A stretch of 51,666 nucleotides of DNA from an uncultured Lachnospiraceae bacterium (GTDB lineage Bacteria; Bacillota; Clostridia; Lachnospirales; Lachnospiraceae). Where the stretch lies: contig URCR01000019.1 of assembly GCA_900546325.1 (NCBI GenBank), forward strand, positions 1 through 51,666, given 5' to 3'. Below the pieces are notes generated by a model that ran no database searches, was not told the origin of the DNA, and worked only from the letters and a program-made list of their open reading frames with translations. Shown here piece after piece: positions 8,628 to 17,677 of the stretch; position 1 is the stretch's first letter, and each line of letters opens with the position of its first letter. The translations under genes and the position numbers were made by a program.

Positions 8628-8788
8628 ACATCATCTTGCTATCCCTAATGGGACTTATGAAAGATATTCGAAAACAAAGAATTTACACAATTAGTGTATT
8701 CATGGTAAACTCTTATAAACTATAACTGTCACTGAAACATTCCATTGTTTACAACCTATCATTCAGTGAACAGAAAGGAGACTACCAT

Positions 8789-9724
8789 ATGAAACTTGTA
8801 TTTTTAGATGCGAAGACAATCGGCGATGATCTTGATCTCTCCCAGTTTGACCAGTTCGGAGAGGTGGTAAAATACTCTTTTTCCACTCCGGAGGAAGTTC
8901 CCGGGCGCGTTTTGGATGCCGATGTGATTATTGTAAATAAGATCCTGATCAACGAGGCTTCTATTGGAGCTGCAAAAAATCTTAAATTAGTCTGTGTAAC
9001 AGCCACCGGCACGAACAATCTTGATAAAGAATATTTAGACAAGCGTGGCATTGCATGGCGAAATGTTGCCGGATACTCTACGGAATCGGTTGCGCAGCAC
9101 ACCTTTGCTATGCTGTTCTATCTTCTGGAACATTTGAGATATTATGACGATTATGTCAAAGAGGACCATTACACAAATGATACGATCTTCACGCATTTTG
9201 AGAAGACCTTTTATGAACTGAAAGGAAAGACCTGGGGAATCATTGGTCTTGGAAATATCGGGCGAAGAGTTGCCTCTATTGCAGATGCATTTGGCGCAAA
9301 CGTGATTTACACTTCACCGTCAGGCGCGGCTCCTCAAGAGGGCTTTCATCAAGTTTCCCTTGATCTGCTCCTTGAGACTTCCGACATTGTCTCCGTGCAT
9401 GCGCCGTTAAATAAATATACGGAAAATCTCATCGATTTTTCAGCATTCCGGAAAATGAAAAAAAGCGCTATTTTCTTAAATCTTGGTCGCGGTCCGATCA
9501 TCGTGGAGAAAGATTTAAAACAGGCGTTGGAAACAGACGAAATACGAGCTGCCGGTCTGGACGTTCTGTCTGAAGAGCCCATGCGCACAGACAATCCGCT
9601 CCGCGGCTTTTCTGACAGTAACCGTCTTCTTATCACACCTCATATTGCATGGGCAAGTATCGAAGCGAGGACAAAATTAATGAACATTATTGCAGAACAA
9701 ATCAAAGAGTTCTTCGGGCTATAA
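8789..9724 (+). CDS. D-2-hydroxyacid dehydrogenase
   Basis: This is a 311-residue NAD-dependent enzyme of the D-isomer-specific 2-hydroxyacid dehydrogenase family (hydroxypyruvate reductase, glycerate and lactate dehydrogenases). The Rossmann motif GLGNIG is at 153-158. The catalytic set is present: Arg234 in NLGRGP, Glu263 in DVLSEEP and His285 in TPHIAW. It would reduce a 2-keto acid to a D-2-hydroxy acid. It is transcribed away from the reductase operon and shares a palindromic operator core with it, so it may act on an intermediate of the same pathway. An AAAGGAG ribosome site supports the start. Its last codons form half of a hairpin with the end of the convergent lacI-type gene. Confidence 0.93.
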   Translation: MKLVFLDAKTIGDDLDLSQFDQFGEVVKYSFSTPEEVPGRVLDADVIIVNKILINEASIGAAKNLKLVCVTATGTNNLDKEYLDKRGIAWRNVAGYSTESVAQHTFAMLFYLLEHLRYYDDYVKEDHYTNDTIFTHFEKTFYELKGKTWGIIGLGNIGRRVASIADAFGANVIYTSPSGAAPQEGFHQVSLDLLLETSDIVSVHAPLNKYTENLIDFSAFRKMKKSAIFLNLGRGPIIVEKDLKQALETDEIRAAGLDVLSEEPMRTDNPLRGFSDSNRLLITPHIAWASIEARTKLMNIIAEQIKEFFGL

Positions 9725-9738
9725 AGCCTGAAGAACTC
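9707..9738. terminator. Shared hairpin at the ends of convergent genes
   Basis: The arms GAGTTCTTCGGGCT (9707-9720) and AGCCTGAAGAACTC (9725-9738) pair over 14 bp with one G-U and a 4-nt loop. The hairpin includes the last codons of the dehydrogenase and the stop codon of the lacI-type gene, so one structure can serve both transcripts. The T-runs are imperfect on both sides. Confidence 0.65.
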
Positions 9739-10726
9739 AAACTGTCTTTCCCTCCACAAGCTCCGGCTGGATTGTGCAGGAAGAATATGCATCTTTCTTT
9801 TCGATCAGGCTTGTCAAAAGCTGTACACTAAACATTGCAACAAGCTCCGGCTTATTGTCGATCGTCGTAAGTACCGGCTCGCAGATTCTTGCATACTCTG
9901 AATTATTGTACCCCGTCACGGCAACATCTTCGGGAACCCGGTATCCCGCCTGTAAAAGTGCTTTCACCGCACCTGCCGCCGTGATGTCTTCTCCGCAGAC
10001 CAATGCCGAGAATTTTTTTCCGCTTTGGATCAGCTCCCTGACTGCCCGCATTCCGCCTTCCAGATCCGATGTCGTGTGCAGTACCTTTTCCTTTGCACCT
10101 GCGATCCCGGCATGCTCCAGTGTATCTACAAATCCATCGCATTTCAGCCTGGCACTGACCGTATCCATATCTTTTACATAATAGATGTCCCTGTGTCCTT
10201 TCTTGACAAGTTCATTGACAGCAAGTGCGATCCCATACCTGTCATCTACCAGGACAGAATAAGAATTTGCCAGTTCCAGCTTTCCGTTTGCCAGAACAAC
10301 CGGTACTTTCCGGAGAAGCTTTTTGATCTCCGGCCGCTTGCAGATCGTGTTAAACACAGATCCCACAAGGACAATTCCATCCACCTTCTTCTCAAGCATC
10401 GTCTGCAGATATTTCTCAGTCTCCTCTGCTTCTCCTCCTGTATTGCAGAGTGTAACCTCATATCCGCTGTGACTTAATTCCCGCTCGATCGTATATGCCG
10501 TCCGCGCGTAGTGAGGTACTCTGATGTCCACAGTGAGCACTGCAACCGTGCGCATGGACTTACTCACCATGCCGCGTGCGATCGCGCTCGGTGTATAGTG
10601 ATTCCGCTCAAGAACTTCCTCTACTTTCTCTCTCGTTGCAGGATTTACATTGCCCTTATTATTGAGCACGCGCGACACGGTAGAAATTGACACTCCCGCT
10701 TCTTTTGCTATATCGTAAATATTCAT
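9737..10726 (-). CDS. LacI/GalR family transcriptional repressor
   Basis: This is a 329-residue repressor with an N-terminal helix-turn-helix and hinge (NIYDIAKEAGVSISTVSRVL, then NHYTPSAIARGMVSKSM) and a periplasmic-binding-like effector domain from about residue 60. It probably controls itself, the dehydrogenase and the reductase operon, because near-identical palindromes occur at all three positions. The effector is unknown and could be the substrate of the reductase pathway. A GGGAGG ribosome site lies unusually far (about 17 nt) from the ATG. No better in-frame start was seen, and the helix-turn-helix begins at residue 2 as is normal. Confidence 0.93.
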   Translation of the reverse strand: MNIYDIAKEAGVSISTVSRVLNNKGNVNPATREKVEEVLERNHYTPSAIARGMVSKSMRTVAVLTVDIRVPHYARTAYTIERELSHSGYEVTLCNTGGEAEETEKYLQTMLEKKVDGIVLVGSVFNTICKRPEIKKLLRKVPVVLANGKLELANSYSVLVDDRYGIALAVNELVKKGHRDIYYVKDMDTVSARLKCDGFVDTLEHAGIAGAKEKVLHTTSDLEGGMRAVRELIQSGKKFSALVCGEDITAAGAVKALLQAGYRVPEDVAVTGYNNSEYARICEPVLTTIDNKPELVAMFSVQLLTSLIEKKDAYSSCTIQPELVEGKTV

Positions 10727-10767
10727 GTTTCTTTATCCCATTTCCTCCCTTTGTTCCATTTCCCTGT

Positions 10768-10779
10768 GAAAGGGCTTTC
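10768..10779. promoter_or_regulatory. Candidate LacI operator 3, autoregulatory
   Basis: GAAAGGGCTTTC lies 5 to 16 nt downstream of the -10 element of the lacI-type promoter. On the minus strand it reads AGAAAGCCCTTTCAC, matching operator 2 in all but the two central bases. Confidence 0.72.
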
Positions 10780-10783
10780 TAAA

Positions 10784-10813
10784 AGCATACGAGATAAAGT
10801 ATACACTTGTCAA
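10784..10813 (-). promoter_or_regulatory. Promoter of the lacI-type gene
   Basis: On the minus strand TTGACA (10808-10813) and TATGCT (10784-10789) are separated by 18 bp, followed at once by the operator palindrome. Confidence 0.8.
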
Positions 10814-10863
10814 GGTGTTCTCCCCAGGTTCCGTCTGCCGGACATGCCTCCGCTGTCTTTCTG

Positions 10864-12837
10864 TCAGATTCCCGCCATGTTCCCTGCACTTACGATCTGA
10901 TCCCAGAATCCTCCCGGACACAACGGGTACCGGGATTCTGCACGGTCCTTCCGATATGGAAGCAACGGTTCCTCCAGTTCCTCGATCCGGCAGACCTCCC
11001 CCGCAAGATACTTTTGCAGGCGGCGTTTTGCTGACTGCAGGCGGACGCCGACTCCCCCGATCCGGATATCCAGTACTTCATATCCAAATACTTTGCACTC
11101 GTTCATCCAGATATTTTCACGCAGTTCCTTTAGCCGTTCCACCGCACAAATACATCGATCCAATCGCTCTAAAAACAGATACAATGCTTCCGTGTCTCCC
11201 CGAAGATATGTCTCCCGCAGTTCCACTCCCAGCATTGCTTTTTCCTTCAAAAGTCCTGCCAGTACCTCATAATATGCTGCGATGTCTCCCATCGCATCGT
11301 ATCTGTCATCCTTCTTTGTTCCCTCTTGTACTCGCAGGCAGTGCAGTTTTTCTTCCAGCTCCCCATAGTATTCTCCCAGCTTCATCCCCTGAATCTGACC
11401 ATCAAAAATTCCGGCAAGCGCATCCTGATACAAAAGAAATTTGGACGGATTGTCCGCCGCCTCATTCTCCGGCATCACCCCCGTCGGACTGTCAAACTCA
11501 TCAAGCAGACGATACAGCTCTCTTCCATATCCGGTAAGCATCTGAAGCCATATCTCGAGTTCTGTCTCCTCCACAGTTTCCCGATAGCAGAGCTGTGCAT
11601 AATACAGGATGGAATACACGGCAGTCCGCACCGGAGTCTCTGTTCCGTTATCAAACCAGAAGGTGCAGAAGGTTTTTCCGATTTCTTCTTTTCTGCATGC
11701 TTTGATTCCTTCTTCCAGCGTTCTCTCTGCTTTCCGGTAATTCGGTGCAATTCCGTTCCACGTCCATCCTCCGCCTGCAAACCGGATATCTTTCGTGATC
11801 TTCAAATGCAGATCAATATTTTTCTTATATGCTTCTTCGCTGTGGTGGTAGTAATCCCAGTATACTAATTCCAGATTTTCCGGGAACTGATCTGCCCTTG
11901 CAAACTCGGCATCCTCCGGGATGTCATAATATCCTCCGGTCGGTGACATCAGCCGGAAGAACATATCACTCCACATCATCGCTTTCAAATGTTCCTCCTC
12001 GCAGATTTGCAGCACCATCTTCAAATGCTCTGCCATAATCCCATACCGTTCCTGATAGCCGTGGTCCCGCAGATACTGGCCAAGTCCGAGCATCTCCGCC
12101 TCGTCCATCCCGACGTGGATTTTATTTGTAGAAAACGGACGTGATGCATTGTGGATCATCGCGCGCACAAATGCCTCTGTCTCCTCACTTCCCACAAGAA
12201 GAATATCCGAAGTATCCCTGAGTGTTCTTGCCTTTGGCCACTTTAAGTAAGTGCGGAGATGCGCCAGTGTCTGAATACATGGAATCAGCTCCACTCCCAC
12301 CTGCCTGCCGTGTGCATCCAGGCTTTTCAGCTCCTCATAGCTGTATCTTCCGCGATATGCTCCGAAATACGGATCTTCCGGCATCTCATAGACGTCCTCC
12401 ATATAGAGATAAATCTGGTTAAGTCCGCATGCCGCACAGAGATCGACCATTTCTCTTACCATCTGTACCGTCATTACACCGTTCCTGGAACAGTCAAGCA
12501 TGATTCCCGTTTCCGAAAAGGAAATCTGCTCTGCCTTTTGAAACGGCCGATCCCCGTTTCTTTGGATTTCCACAAAGAAAAGATGCAATGCTCTGTAAAA
12601 ATGTACCTTCTCTGTTCCGGTCAATTTGAGCCGTGCACCGTCATATGCCACAGTGATGATCCGTTCCCCTGTCAAATTCCATTCCACTGTGATTCCCTCT
12701 GCGCTGCATCGATACCCAGCCGCATTGACAAAGCGCTCTGCCGTTTCTCTGTCCTGCTCTGCCAATTTTCCTAAGTTGAGCTGAACTTCTTTTTCTGTTC
12801 TTCTGTGTTCTTTCTGCTGCCCGAATTCTAACTTCAT
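10864..12837 (-). CDS. Glycoside hydrolase family 20, cytoplasmic
   Basis: This is a 657-residue enzyme related to family 20 beta-N-acetylhexosaminidases. The TIM barrel begins near residue 108 (FSETGIMLDCSRNG). The catalytic pair is in HVGMDEAEMLG (H241, D245, E246), where Asp positions the substrate acetamido group and Glu is the acid. About 200 residues of helical C-terminal region follow. There is no signal peptide, so it would act on imported amino-sugar oligosaccharides; this is inferred. It stands upstream of the lacI-type gene on the same strand, but that gene has its own promoter, so co-regulation is uncertain. The ribosome site is weak (AGGAGAAGGAA-like purines before the ATG). Confidence 0.85.
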   Translation of the reverse strand: MKLEFGQQKEHRRTEKEVQLNLGKLAEQDRETAERFVNAAGYRCSAEGITVEWNLTGERIITVAYDGARLKLTGTEKVHFYRALHLFFVEIQRNGDRPFQKAEQISFSETGIMLDCSRNGVMTVQMVREMVDLCAACGLNQIYLYMEDVYEMPEDPYFGAYRGRYSYEELKSLDAHGRQVGVELIPCIQTLAHLRTYLKWPKARTLRDTSDILLVGSEETEAFVRAMIHNASRPFSTNKIHVGMDEAEMLGLGQYLRDHGYQERYGIMAEHLKMVLQICEEEHLKAMMWSDMFFRLMSPTGGYYDIPEDAEFARADQFPENLELVYWDYYHHSEEAYKKNIDLHLKITKDIRFAGGGWTWNGIAPNYRKAERTLEEGIKACRKEEIGKTFCTFWFDNGTETPVRTAVYSILYYAQLCYRETVEETELEIWLQMLTGYGRELYRLLDEFDSPTGVMPENEAADNPSKFLLYQDALAGIFDGQIQGMKLGEYYGELEEKLHCLRVQEGTKKDDRYDAMGDIAAYYEVLAGLLKEKAMLGVELRETYLRGDTEALYLFLERLDRCICAVERLKELRENIWMNECKVFGYEVLDIRIGGVGVRLQSAKRRLQKYLAGEVCRIEELEEPLLPYRKDRAESRYPLCPGGFWDQIVSAGNMAGI

Positions 12838-13156
12838 TTCCTTCTCCTGTTCTGAATGATTCTGTCAACTGCCCTCATTCCTTCTTGTAAAACAAAAATG
12901 ATATTCCATCACAATATAGCATATTCACCAGTTTCTTTCTATATTTTTTCTATTTTTTAACTATATTTCCATTACATTTATTTTTCATTTCAATTTCCTC
13001 GGACAAATTTGCTATAAATTTCTTCCCTTTTCTTTTAATTTATCCTATAATGAATAATGTTGATTACATCAGAGCAAAAGTGAATTTACTGATAAGCACT
13101 GACACAAACTCTCGCTGAAACAGCACACTCCATTCATGTTACAGAAAGGAACTTCT
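12838..13156. other. Divergent intergenic region, GH20 and ABC exporter
   Basis: This gap is AT-rich. On the minus strand a possible extended -10 (TGCTATATT, 12913-12921) could serve the GH20 gene. On the plus strand TATAAT at 13046-13051 could serve the exporter, but no good -35 was found for either. No operator-like palindrome was seen. Confidence 0.45.
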
Positions 13157-14764
13157 ATGAAGCATTATTTTCAATTTATCAAAACTTCTTTCCTTCACCA
13201 CAAAAAACTATTTTTTCAAGGAATCGGCATGATGTTAGTCTTAACTGTATTTCAGGCAGGACTCCCTCTCTTCATGCGGTCTGTCGTCTCCGCAGTGACT
13301 TTAGAAAAATCTGCTATTATTCTGGCTGCCGGAGTTTTTTTATATTGTATTTTCCTGCTGTTCCATAATCTGACCGACATCCTTTGGATGCGTTTTCTCG
13401 ATCAACTCGGTGGAAATATCCTCGAAGATGTTCGAGAAAATCTATACCGCGCCCTGCGTTTCGGCAGCTACGAAGATCTGATGACAATCGGAAAGGATAA
13501 GATCAAGCATACACTTTACACCGATACTTTGAGCATCTTCAGCTCCATTTCCTATTTTACTATCCAGATTTTCACAAATGGGTTCCTGCTTCTTGTGCTC
13601 TTTGCCATTTCTTTTTATATCAACTTTCAACTCACACTTTTGCTCGCTGCCGCTGCGGGAATCGGCTTTTGCATTTCACTGGCATCCCGAAAGCCGATTG
13701 CAAATGCCTCTCGAAAGGTTAACCAGAAGATGAAAGAGGACAATCAGACTTTGAACGAATACGTTGACAGTATTGAACTTGTACGCACAAACCTGCTCGA
13801 CAATTATTTTGAAAAGAAAATGAAAAACAGCCTTTGGGAGTTTATCCGCACTTCCCGGAAAAGTGATGTTCCTATGATTTTCCTAAAAAATCTGATCACG
13901 GAGTTTCATCAGGTTGTTTCCCTCACGATCGCAGCCTTCCTCTCTATGTCTTCACAGACCTTTGCCATAGGAGATATCGTGTTTTATCTTTGCGTTGTGG
14001 ACCTCGTCCTCACAACAAGTCAGACGATCGAGTCACATATTTACTCCCTTACGAAGCAGCTTCCATCCTTTGAAAACATCTATCAGCTTCTCGCGATTCC
14101 GCATACTTCTTTCGAGAAGGAAATTGGTTCCATCCTCGAGATCCAATTTCAAAACCTGAGTTTTTCCTACAAGAATGCGGAACAGCCTGTGCTAAAGGAA
14201 AAGAATTTTACCTTCCACTCCGGTGATGTCATCCGCATTTCGGGGGCAAACGGCAGCGGGAAATCCACCTTTGTCAAGCTGCTCACCGGTCTGCTGCGGC
14301 CGACATCCGGTATGCTCCTTTTGAACGGAATCCCTGCCAATGAATTTTCCCCGAAATCAATCAATGAGCAGATTCTCTATCTGAGCCAGGACGAGCGGTT
14401 TTTAAATGACTCTTTAAGACATTATCTGGAAGCAGTCTCCGGACAGACTGTCTGTGAAGATGAATTACAGTCACTTCGGGCAGCAGTCCATCTCTCCGAC
14501 AATATCACTTCAATTTCAGAGGGAGGATTGACACTTTCCGGCGGGCAGCGAAAGAAAATATTGATGATGCGTTTGCTTTTCACTTATAAAAAGCCTTCCG
14601 TTATTATCCTTGATGAGCTGGAAGCCGGTCTGGATTCGGAATCAAAAGAAACCTTAGAAGCACTCAAAAATAAGGTGATTGCAGAACGCACGGATGCGAT
14701 CTTCTTTATCATCAGCCACAGAGAACAGACTTCGACAGATTTTACACAGATCATTGAATTATAA
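13157..14764 (+). CDS. ABC exporter, fused membrane and ATPase half-transporter
   Basis: This is a 535-residue half-size ABC exporter that would work as a dimer in the cytoplasmic membrane. Six membrane spans lie in residues 15-300. The nucleotide-binding domain follows with Walker A GANGSGKST (363-371), Q411, signature LSGGQ (460-464), Walker B SVIILDE (481-487) and switch His521. The frame extends to 13136, but ATG at 13157 has the AAAGGAA site at the right distance. It is monocistronic, between a GH20 gene and a siderophore importer. The cargo is unknown: peptide, drug and siderophore export are all possible. It is slightly shorter than the usual 570-600 residues. Confidence 0.88.
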   Translation: MKHYFQFIKTSFLHHKKLFFQGIGMMLVLTVFQAGLPLFMRSVVSAVTLEKSAIILAAGVFLYCIFLLFHNLTDILWMRFLDQLGGNILEDVRENLYRALRFGSYEDLMTIGKDKIKHTLYTDTLSIFSSISYFTIQIFTNGFLLLVLFAISFYINFQLTLLLAAAAGIGFCISLASRKPIANASRKVNQKMKEDNQTLNEYVDSIELVRTNLLDNYFEKKMKNSLWEFIRTSRKSDVPMIFLKNLITEFHQVVSLTIAAFLSMSSQTFAIGDIVFYLCVVDLVLTTSQTIESHIYSLTKQLPSFENIYQLLAIPHTSFEKEIGSILEIQFQNLSFSYKNAEQPVLKEKNFTFHSGDVIRISGANGSGKSTFVKLLTGLLRPTSGMLLLNGIPANEFSPKSINEQILYLSQDERFLNDSLRHYLEAVSGQTVCEDELQSLRAAVHLSDNITSISEGGLTLSGGQRKKILMMRLLFTYKKPSVIILDELEAGLDSESKETLEALKNKVIAERTDAIFFIISHREQTSTDFTQIIEL

Positions 14765-14769
14765 CTTCA

Positions 14770-14821
14770 AAAAAGGCATCCTCCGGTACATGTTCTGTAG
14801 CCGGAAAATGCCTTTTCCTTT
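14770..14821. terminator. Bidirectional terminator, exporter and siderophore operon
   Basis: An outer stem (AAAAGGCAT with ATGCCTTTT) and an inner CCGG pairing form a long hairpin flanked by T-runs on both strands. It can end the exporter transcript and, from the other side, the siderophore operon whose last gene stops at 14883. Confidence 0.85.
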
Positions 14822-14882
14822 TCTATGATTTTGTCACTCTGCATATGTTTCTGCAGCAGTTTTTTACAATGCTTTTCTTCTC

Positions 14883-15872
14883 TTACAGTGCATTCTCCAG
14901 GTCAGAAAGCATAATGTCAAGTGCTGTGATTCCGCCTTCTGCTGTGTACCATACTGCCGGATGCTCTAAGTACACGATATGCCCGTTTTTATAAGCATCT
15001 GTTCCCATGACAAGTTCATTTTCCATGATTTCTTTTGCTGTCTGTGCACCGTCTGCACCGATGGCACTGTCTCTGTCCATAACGAAAATATAGTCCGGAT
15101 TCTTCTCAACTACCGTCTCAAAAGATGCCTCATTTCCATGTGTCGATGTGCTCTCTGACGCAGCAAGGTTGTCAAATCCAATCTCTCTTCCGATGATCGA
15201 GCATCTTCCGTCATTTCCCATCAGGTTGAAACTTCCGCTTGTCGTCATTCCGACTAACGCTGTTTTGCCTTCTGCTGTTTTCTTCAGTGCCTCAATACGC
15301 TCGTCAAAACCTTCTGTCTTTTTCGATACTTCATCTTCCAGGCCGAACATGGATGCGATGGTCTCCGCGTTTTTTGTCACACTCTTTACAACGCCGAGCT
15401 CACTGTCTGTGGAGAGGAATACGACCGGTGCGATTTCACTGAGCGCGTCATAAGAAGATGCCAGACGTCCTCCGATGAAGATCACATCCGGGTCACACTC
15501 CATAACAGCCTCGAGATCCGCTTCTTTGATCGTTCCCAGATTTGCTACCTCTTCATTATCCACATAGTCAGTAAGATATTCCAGAGAGGTAGAAGCGGAA
15601 CCTACGACACGGTCTCCCATTCCCAGATTATCGAGAATGTCAAGCGATGCCATATCAAGCACCGCGATCCTCTCCGGATCGTACGGAACTTCCAGATCCA
15701 CCTCTTCGTTGTTTCCATTAAAGGATTTGATCGTCACATTCTCCGGTGTCTGCTCTTTTGTCTGTTCTGTCTTCGCCTTTTTGGAGATATTGCTTTTCTC
15801 CTCCGCCTGTCCGCATGCTGCCAGGCTGACCGCCATCGCTCCCGCAAGTAATACTCCTGTTAATTTTCTCAT
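14883..15872 (-). CDS. Siderophore-binding lipoprotein of ABC importer
   Basis: This is a 329-residue class III substrate-binding protein (FatB/CeuE/YclQ type) for iron-siderophore uptake. A lipoprotein signal ends in LAAC with the lipidated Cys20. A charged linker follows, then the two-lobed domain (PERIAVLDMASLDILDNLG, CDPDVIFIGGR and GREIGFDNLAA). It is fourth in an operon ordered permease, permease, ATPase, binding protein, the same order as B. subtilis yclNOPQ (petrobactin). Substrate cannot be read from sequence, but catecholate siderophores are the family norm. The 72-nt gap before it is purine-rich and carries a GGAG site. The shared terminator follows. Confidence 0.92.
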   Translation of the reverse strand: MRKLTGVLLAGAMAVSLAACGQAEEKSNISKKAKTEQTKEQTPENVTIKSFNGNNEEVDLEVPYDPERIAVLDMASLDILDNLGMGDRVVGSASTSLEYLTDYVDNEEVANLGTIKEADLEAVMECDPDVIFIGGRLASSYDALSEIAPVVFLSTDSELGVVKSVTKNAETIASMFGLEDEVSKKTEGFDERIEALKKTAEGKTALVGMTTSGSFNLMGNDGRCSIIGREIGFDNLAASESTSTHGNEASFETVVEKNPDYIFVMDRDSAIGADGAQTAKEIMENELVMGTDAYKNGHIVYLEHPAVWYTAEGGITALDIMLSDLENAL

Positions 15873-15944
15873 CGTTTTCTCCTTTTCCTTCCTTCTTTTG
15901 CTTTCTTTTTATTTTCTGTTTCTTTTACCGTAATTCTCTTTGTC

Positions 15945-16697
15945 TTAATAATAGATGCACAGTGGTTTCCCTTCGATCCTCAGTATTTCAAAATCTACCT
16001 GATAAATCTCTGAGAGCACCTCTTTTGTCACAACTTCCTCGACTGCTCCGTATTTTGCAATTTTTCCATCCTTAAACGCACAGATATAGTCCGAGTAAAA
16101 AGATGCATAGTTGATCTCATGCAGTACAAGTATCACGGTCTTTCCGAGATCATCACTTAATTTTCTCACCATTTTCATCAGGTTGGTCGCATGGTAAATA
16201 TCCAGATTGTTCGTCGGCTCATCGAGAAGCACATATTCGGTATCCTGCGCGATTACCATGGCAATGTATGCCCTCTGTCTCTGTCCTCCTGACAACTCGT
16301 CGATGAAACGGTCTTCAAACTCCTTCAGTTCCATATAGGCAACTGCCTGGTCTATGATCTTTTCATCTTCCTCTGTAAGCCTTCCTCCTGTGTGGGGAAA
16401 CCGCCCAAATGCCACCAGTTCTCTGACAGTGAGTTTCATCTGGATATGGTTGCTCTGAGTCAGGATCGCCAGATGTTTGGACAACTCCTTGCTCTTCCAT
16501 TTTTCAATGCTTTTTCCTTCTACTTCCACAAGCCCCTCGTCTTTTGCGATCAGACGTGAGATCATACTCATAACCGTGGATTTTCCGGCACCATTCGGGC
16601 CGATCAGGGCAGTCACTTTCCCTTTCTGTATCTCAAAGGAAACGGAATCCACAACGGTCTTCCCATCATACTGTTTTTTCAACTCATGGATTCTCAA
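15945..16697 (-). CDS. Siderophore ABC importer ATPase
   Basis: This is a 250-residue ATPase of the FepC/FecE/YclP type that powers iron-siderophore import. Walker A GPNGAGKST is at 33-41, signature LSGGQ at 135-139 and Walker B YVLLDE at 155-160. The C-terminus is intact. Its start overlaps the end of the second permease gene by 4 bp (ATGA-type), showing translational coupling. Confidence 0.95.
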   Translation of the reverse strand: MRIHELKKQYDGKTVVDSVSFEIQKGKVTALIGPNGAGKSTVMSMISRLIAKDEGLVEVEGKSIEKWKSKELSKHLAILTQSNHIQMKLTVRELVAFGRFPHTGGRLTEEDEKIIDQAVAYMELKEFEDRFIDELSGGQRQRAYIAMVIAQDTEYVLLDEPTNNLDIYHATNLMKMVRKLSDDLGKTVILVLHEINYASFYSDYICAFKDGKIAKYGAVEEVVTKEVLSEIYQVDFEILRIEGKPLCIYY

Positions 16698-17677
16698 ATA
16701 TTAACCCTCCTTTTTCCAAGCAGAAGATACAGGAAATAAATCCCGCCCCCTACTGTAATAAATACACTGACCGGAACTGCGTAGACGAACACCTGCTCTA
16801 CGATCATCTGGCCTCCTGCCAGAACAATCATCCCAAACAGTGCTGAGCCCGCGATCAGCTGTGAATGACGGTACGCCTTCAAAAGCTGTCTGGACAGGTT
16901 CGCAATGATCAGTCCCAGAAATGAGATCGGACCTACCATCGCTGTGGCAATCGCAATACAGAGCGCCACTCCAAGTAAAAGTCTTCGAATCGCCCGGTCA
17001 TAGTCCACCCCGAGATTGACCGCCTGATCTCTTCCGAGTGTCAGAACATCCAGAAGCGCAAGTTCTCTTCGCAGTGCAAAGATCAGAACTGCCAGCAGCA
17101 GTACCGCAAACACAATAATTTCCGAATTGATATTGCTAAAGCTTGCCACAAGAGACGCAAGCAGACTGTCATATTCGTTCGGATCCATCACTCTGACAAG
17201 CGTACTCTGAATACTCCCGAAAAACGATGTCAGCACCGTCCCGATCAAAAGCACATACAAAATATTATGATTCGTCTTACGGAACAGATAACTGTAAATG
17301 ATTGTCGCCGCCACTCCCATCAAAACAAGGTCCACCGCAAAGGAAATGTTCCCGTTCACCACAAGGAAACTTCCCGATCCCGCCACAAACACGACCGCGG
17401 TGTGGATCAGTGTATACAGAGAGTTCATTCCCAGAAGACAAGGCGTTACAATCGTATTGTTGATCACAGACTGGAATACAATGGAGGCCCCTCCGATCGC
17501 AGCCGCCGTGACAAGCATTGCGATCAGCTTCGGAATCCTTATCTTCATCGCATAGCGGAAGAGCCGCTCATTTGCAAATGACACGTCGGTAAACAGGTAT
17601 GCAGCGGCAGCCACAACCACAAGAAATACCATCAACGCCAGCTTCCGTCTGTTTTTTCTATGCGCCGCACTGCCCAT
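16694..17677 (-). CDS. Siderophore ABC importer permease 2
   Basis: This is a 327-residue FecCD-family permease (YclO type) with about nine hydrophobic spans. The C-terminal half contains a segment typical for coupling to the ATPase (GLIIANLSRQLLKAYRHS). The frame reaches 17698, but the ATG at 17677 is chosen because AAAGGAGG sits 9 nt before it, and the upstream ATG overlaps that site. It overlaps the first permease gene by 20 bp and the ATPase gene by 4 bp, so the four genes are one operon. Confidence 0.92.
   Translation of the reverse strand: MGSAAHRKNRRKLALMVFLVVVAAAAYLFTDVSFANERLFRYAMKIRIPKLIAMLVTAAAIGGASIVFQSVINNTIVTPCLLGMNSLYTLIHTAVVFVAGSGSFLVVNGNISFAVDLVLMGVAATIIYSYLFRKTNHNILYVLLIGTVLTSFFGSIQSTLVRVMDPNEYDSLLASLVASFSNINSEIIVFAVLLLAVLIFALRRELALLDVLTLGRDQAVNLGVDYDRAIRRLLLGVALCIAIATAMVGPISFLGLIIANLSRQLLKAYRHSQLIAGSALFGMIVLAGGQMIVEQVFVYAVPVSVFITVGGGIYFLYLLLGKRRVNI

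Larger units (their letters stand above)
8355..8788. other. Divergent control region, reductase operon and dehydrogenase
   Basis: This gap holds the minus-strand promoter (8464-8491), operator-like palindromes at 8442-8453 and 8616-8627, an ACAGTT-6-AACTGT inverted repeat at 8581-8598, and a TACAC-5-GTGTA palindrome at 8684-8698. No clear plus-strand promoter was found. A TTTACA at 8682-8687 and a TATAAA at 8714-8719 are 26 bp apart, too far for an ordinary promoter. The dehydrogenase ribosome site (AAAGGAG) is at about 8774-8780. Confidence 0.65.

Noticed and set aside
8682..8719. Promoter for the D-2-hydroxyacid dehydrogenase from TTTACA and TATAAA
   Set aside because: The 26-bp spacing is too long for a sigma-A promoter, so no promoter was called.
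10815..11537. 240-codon plus-strand frame
   Set aside because: It is antisense to the GH20 gene and rich in Pro, Ser and His; no start signal.
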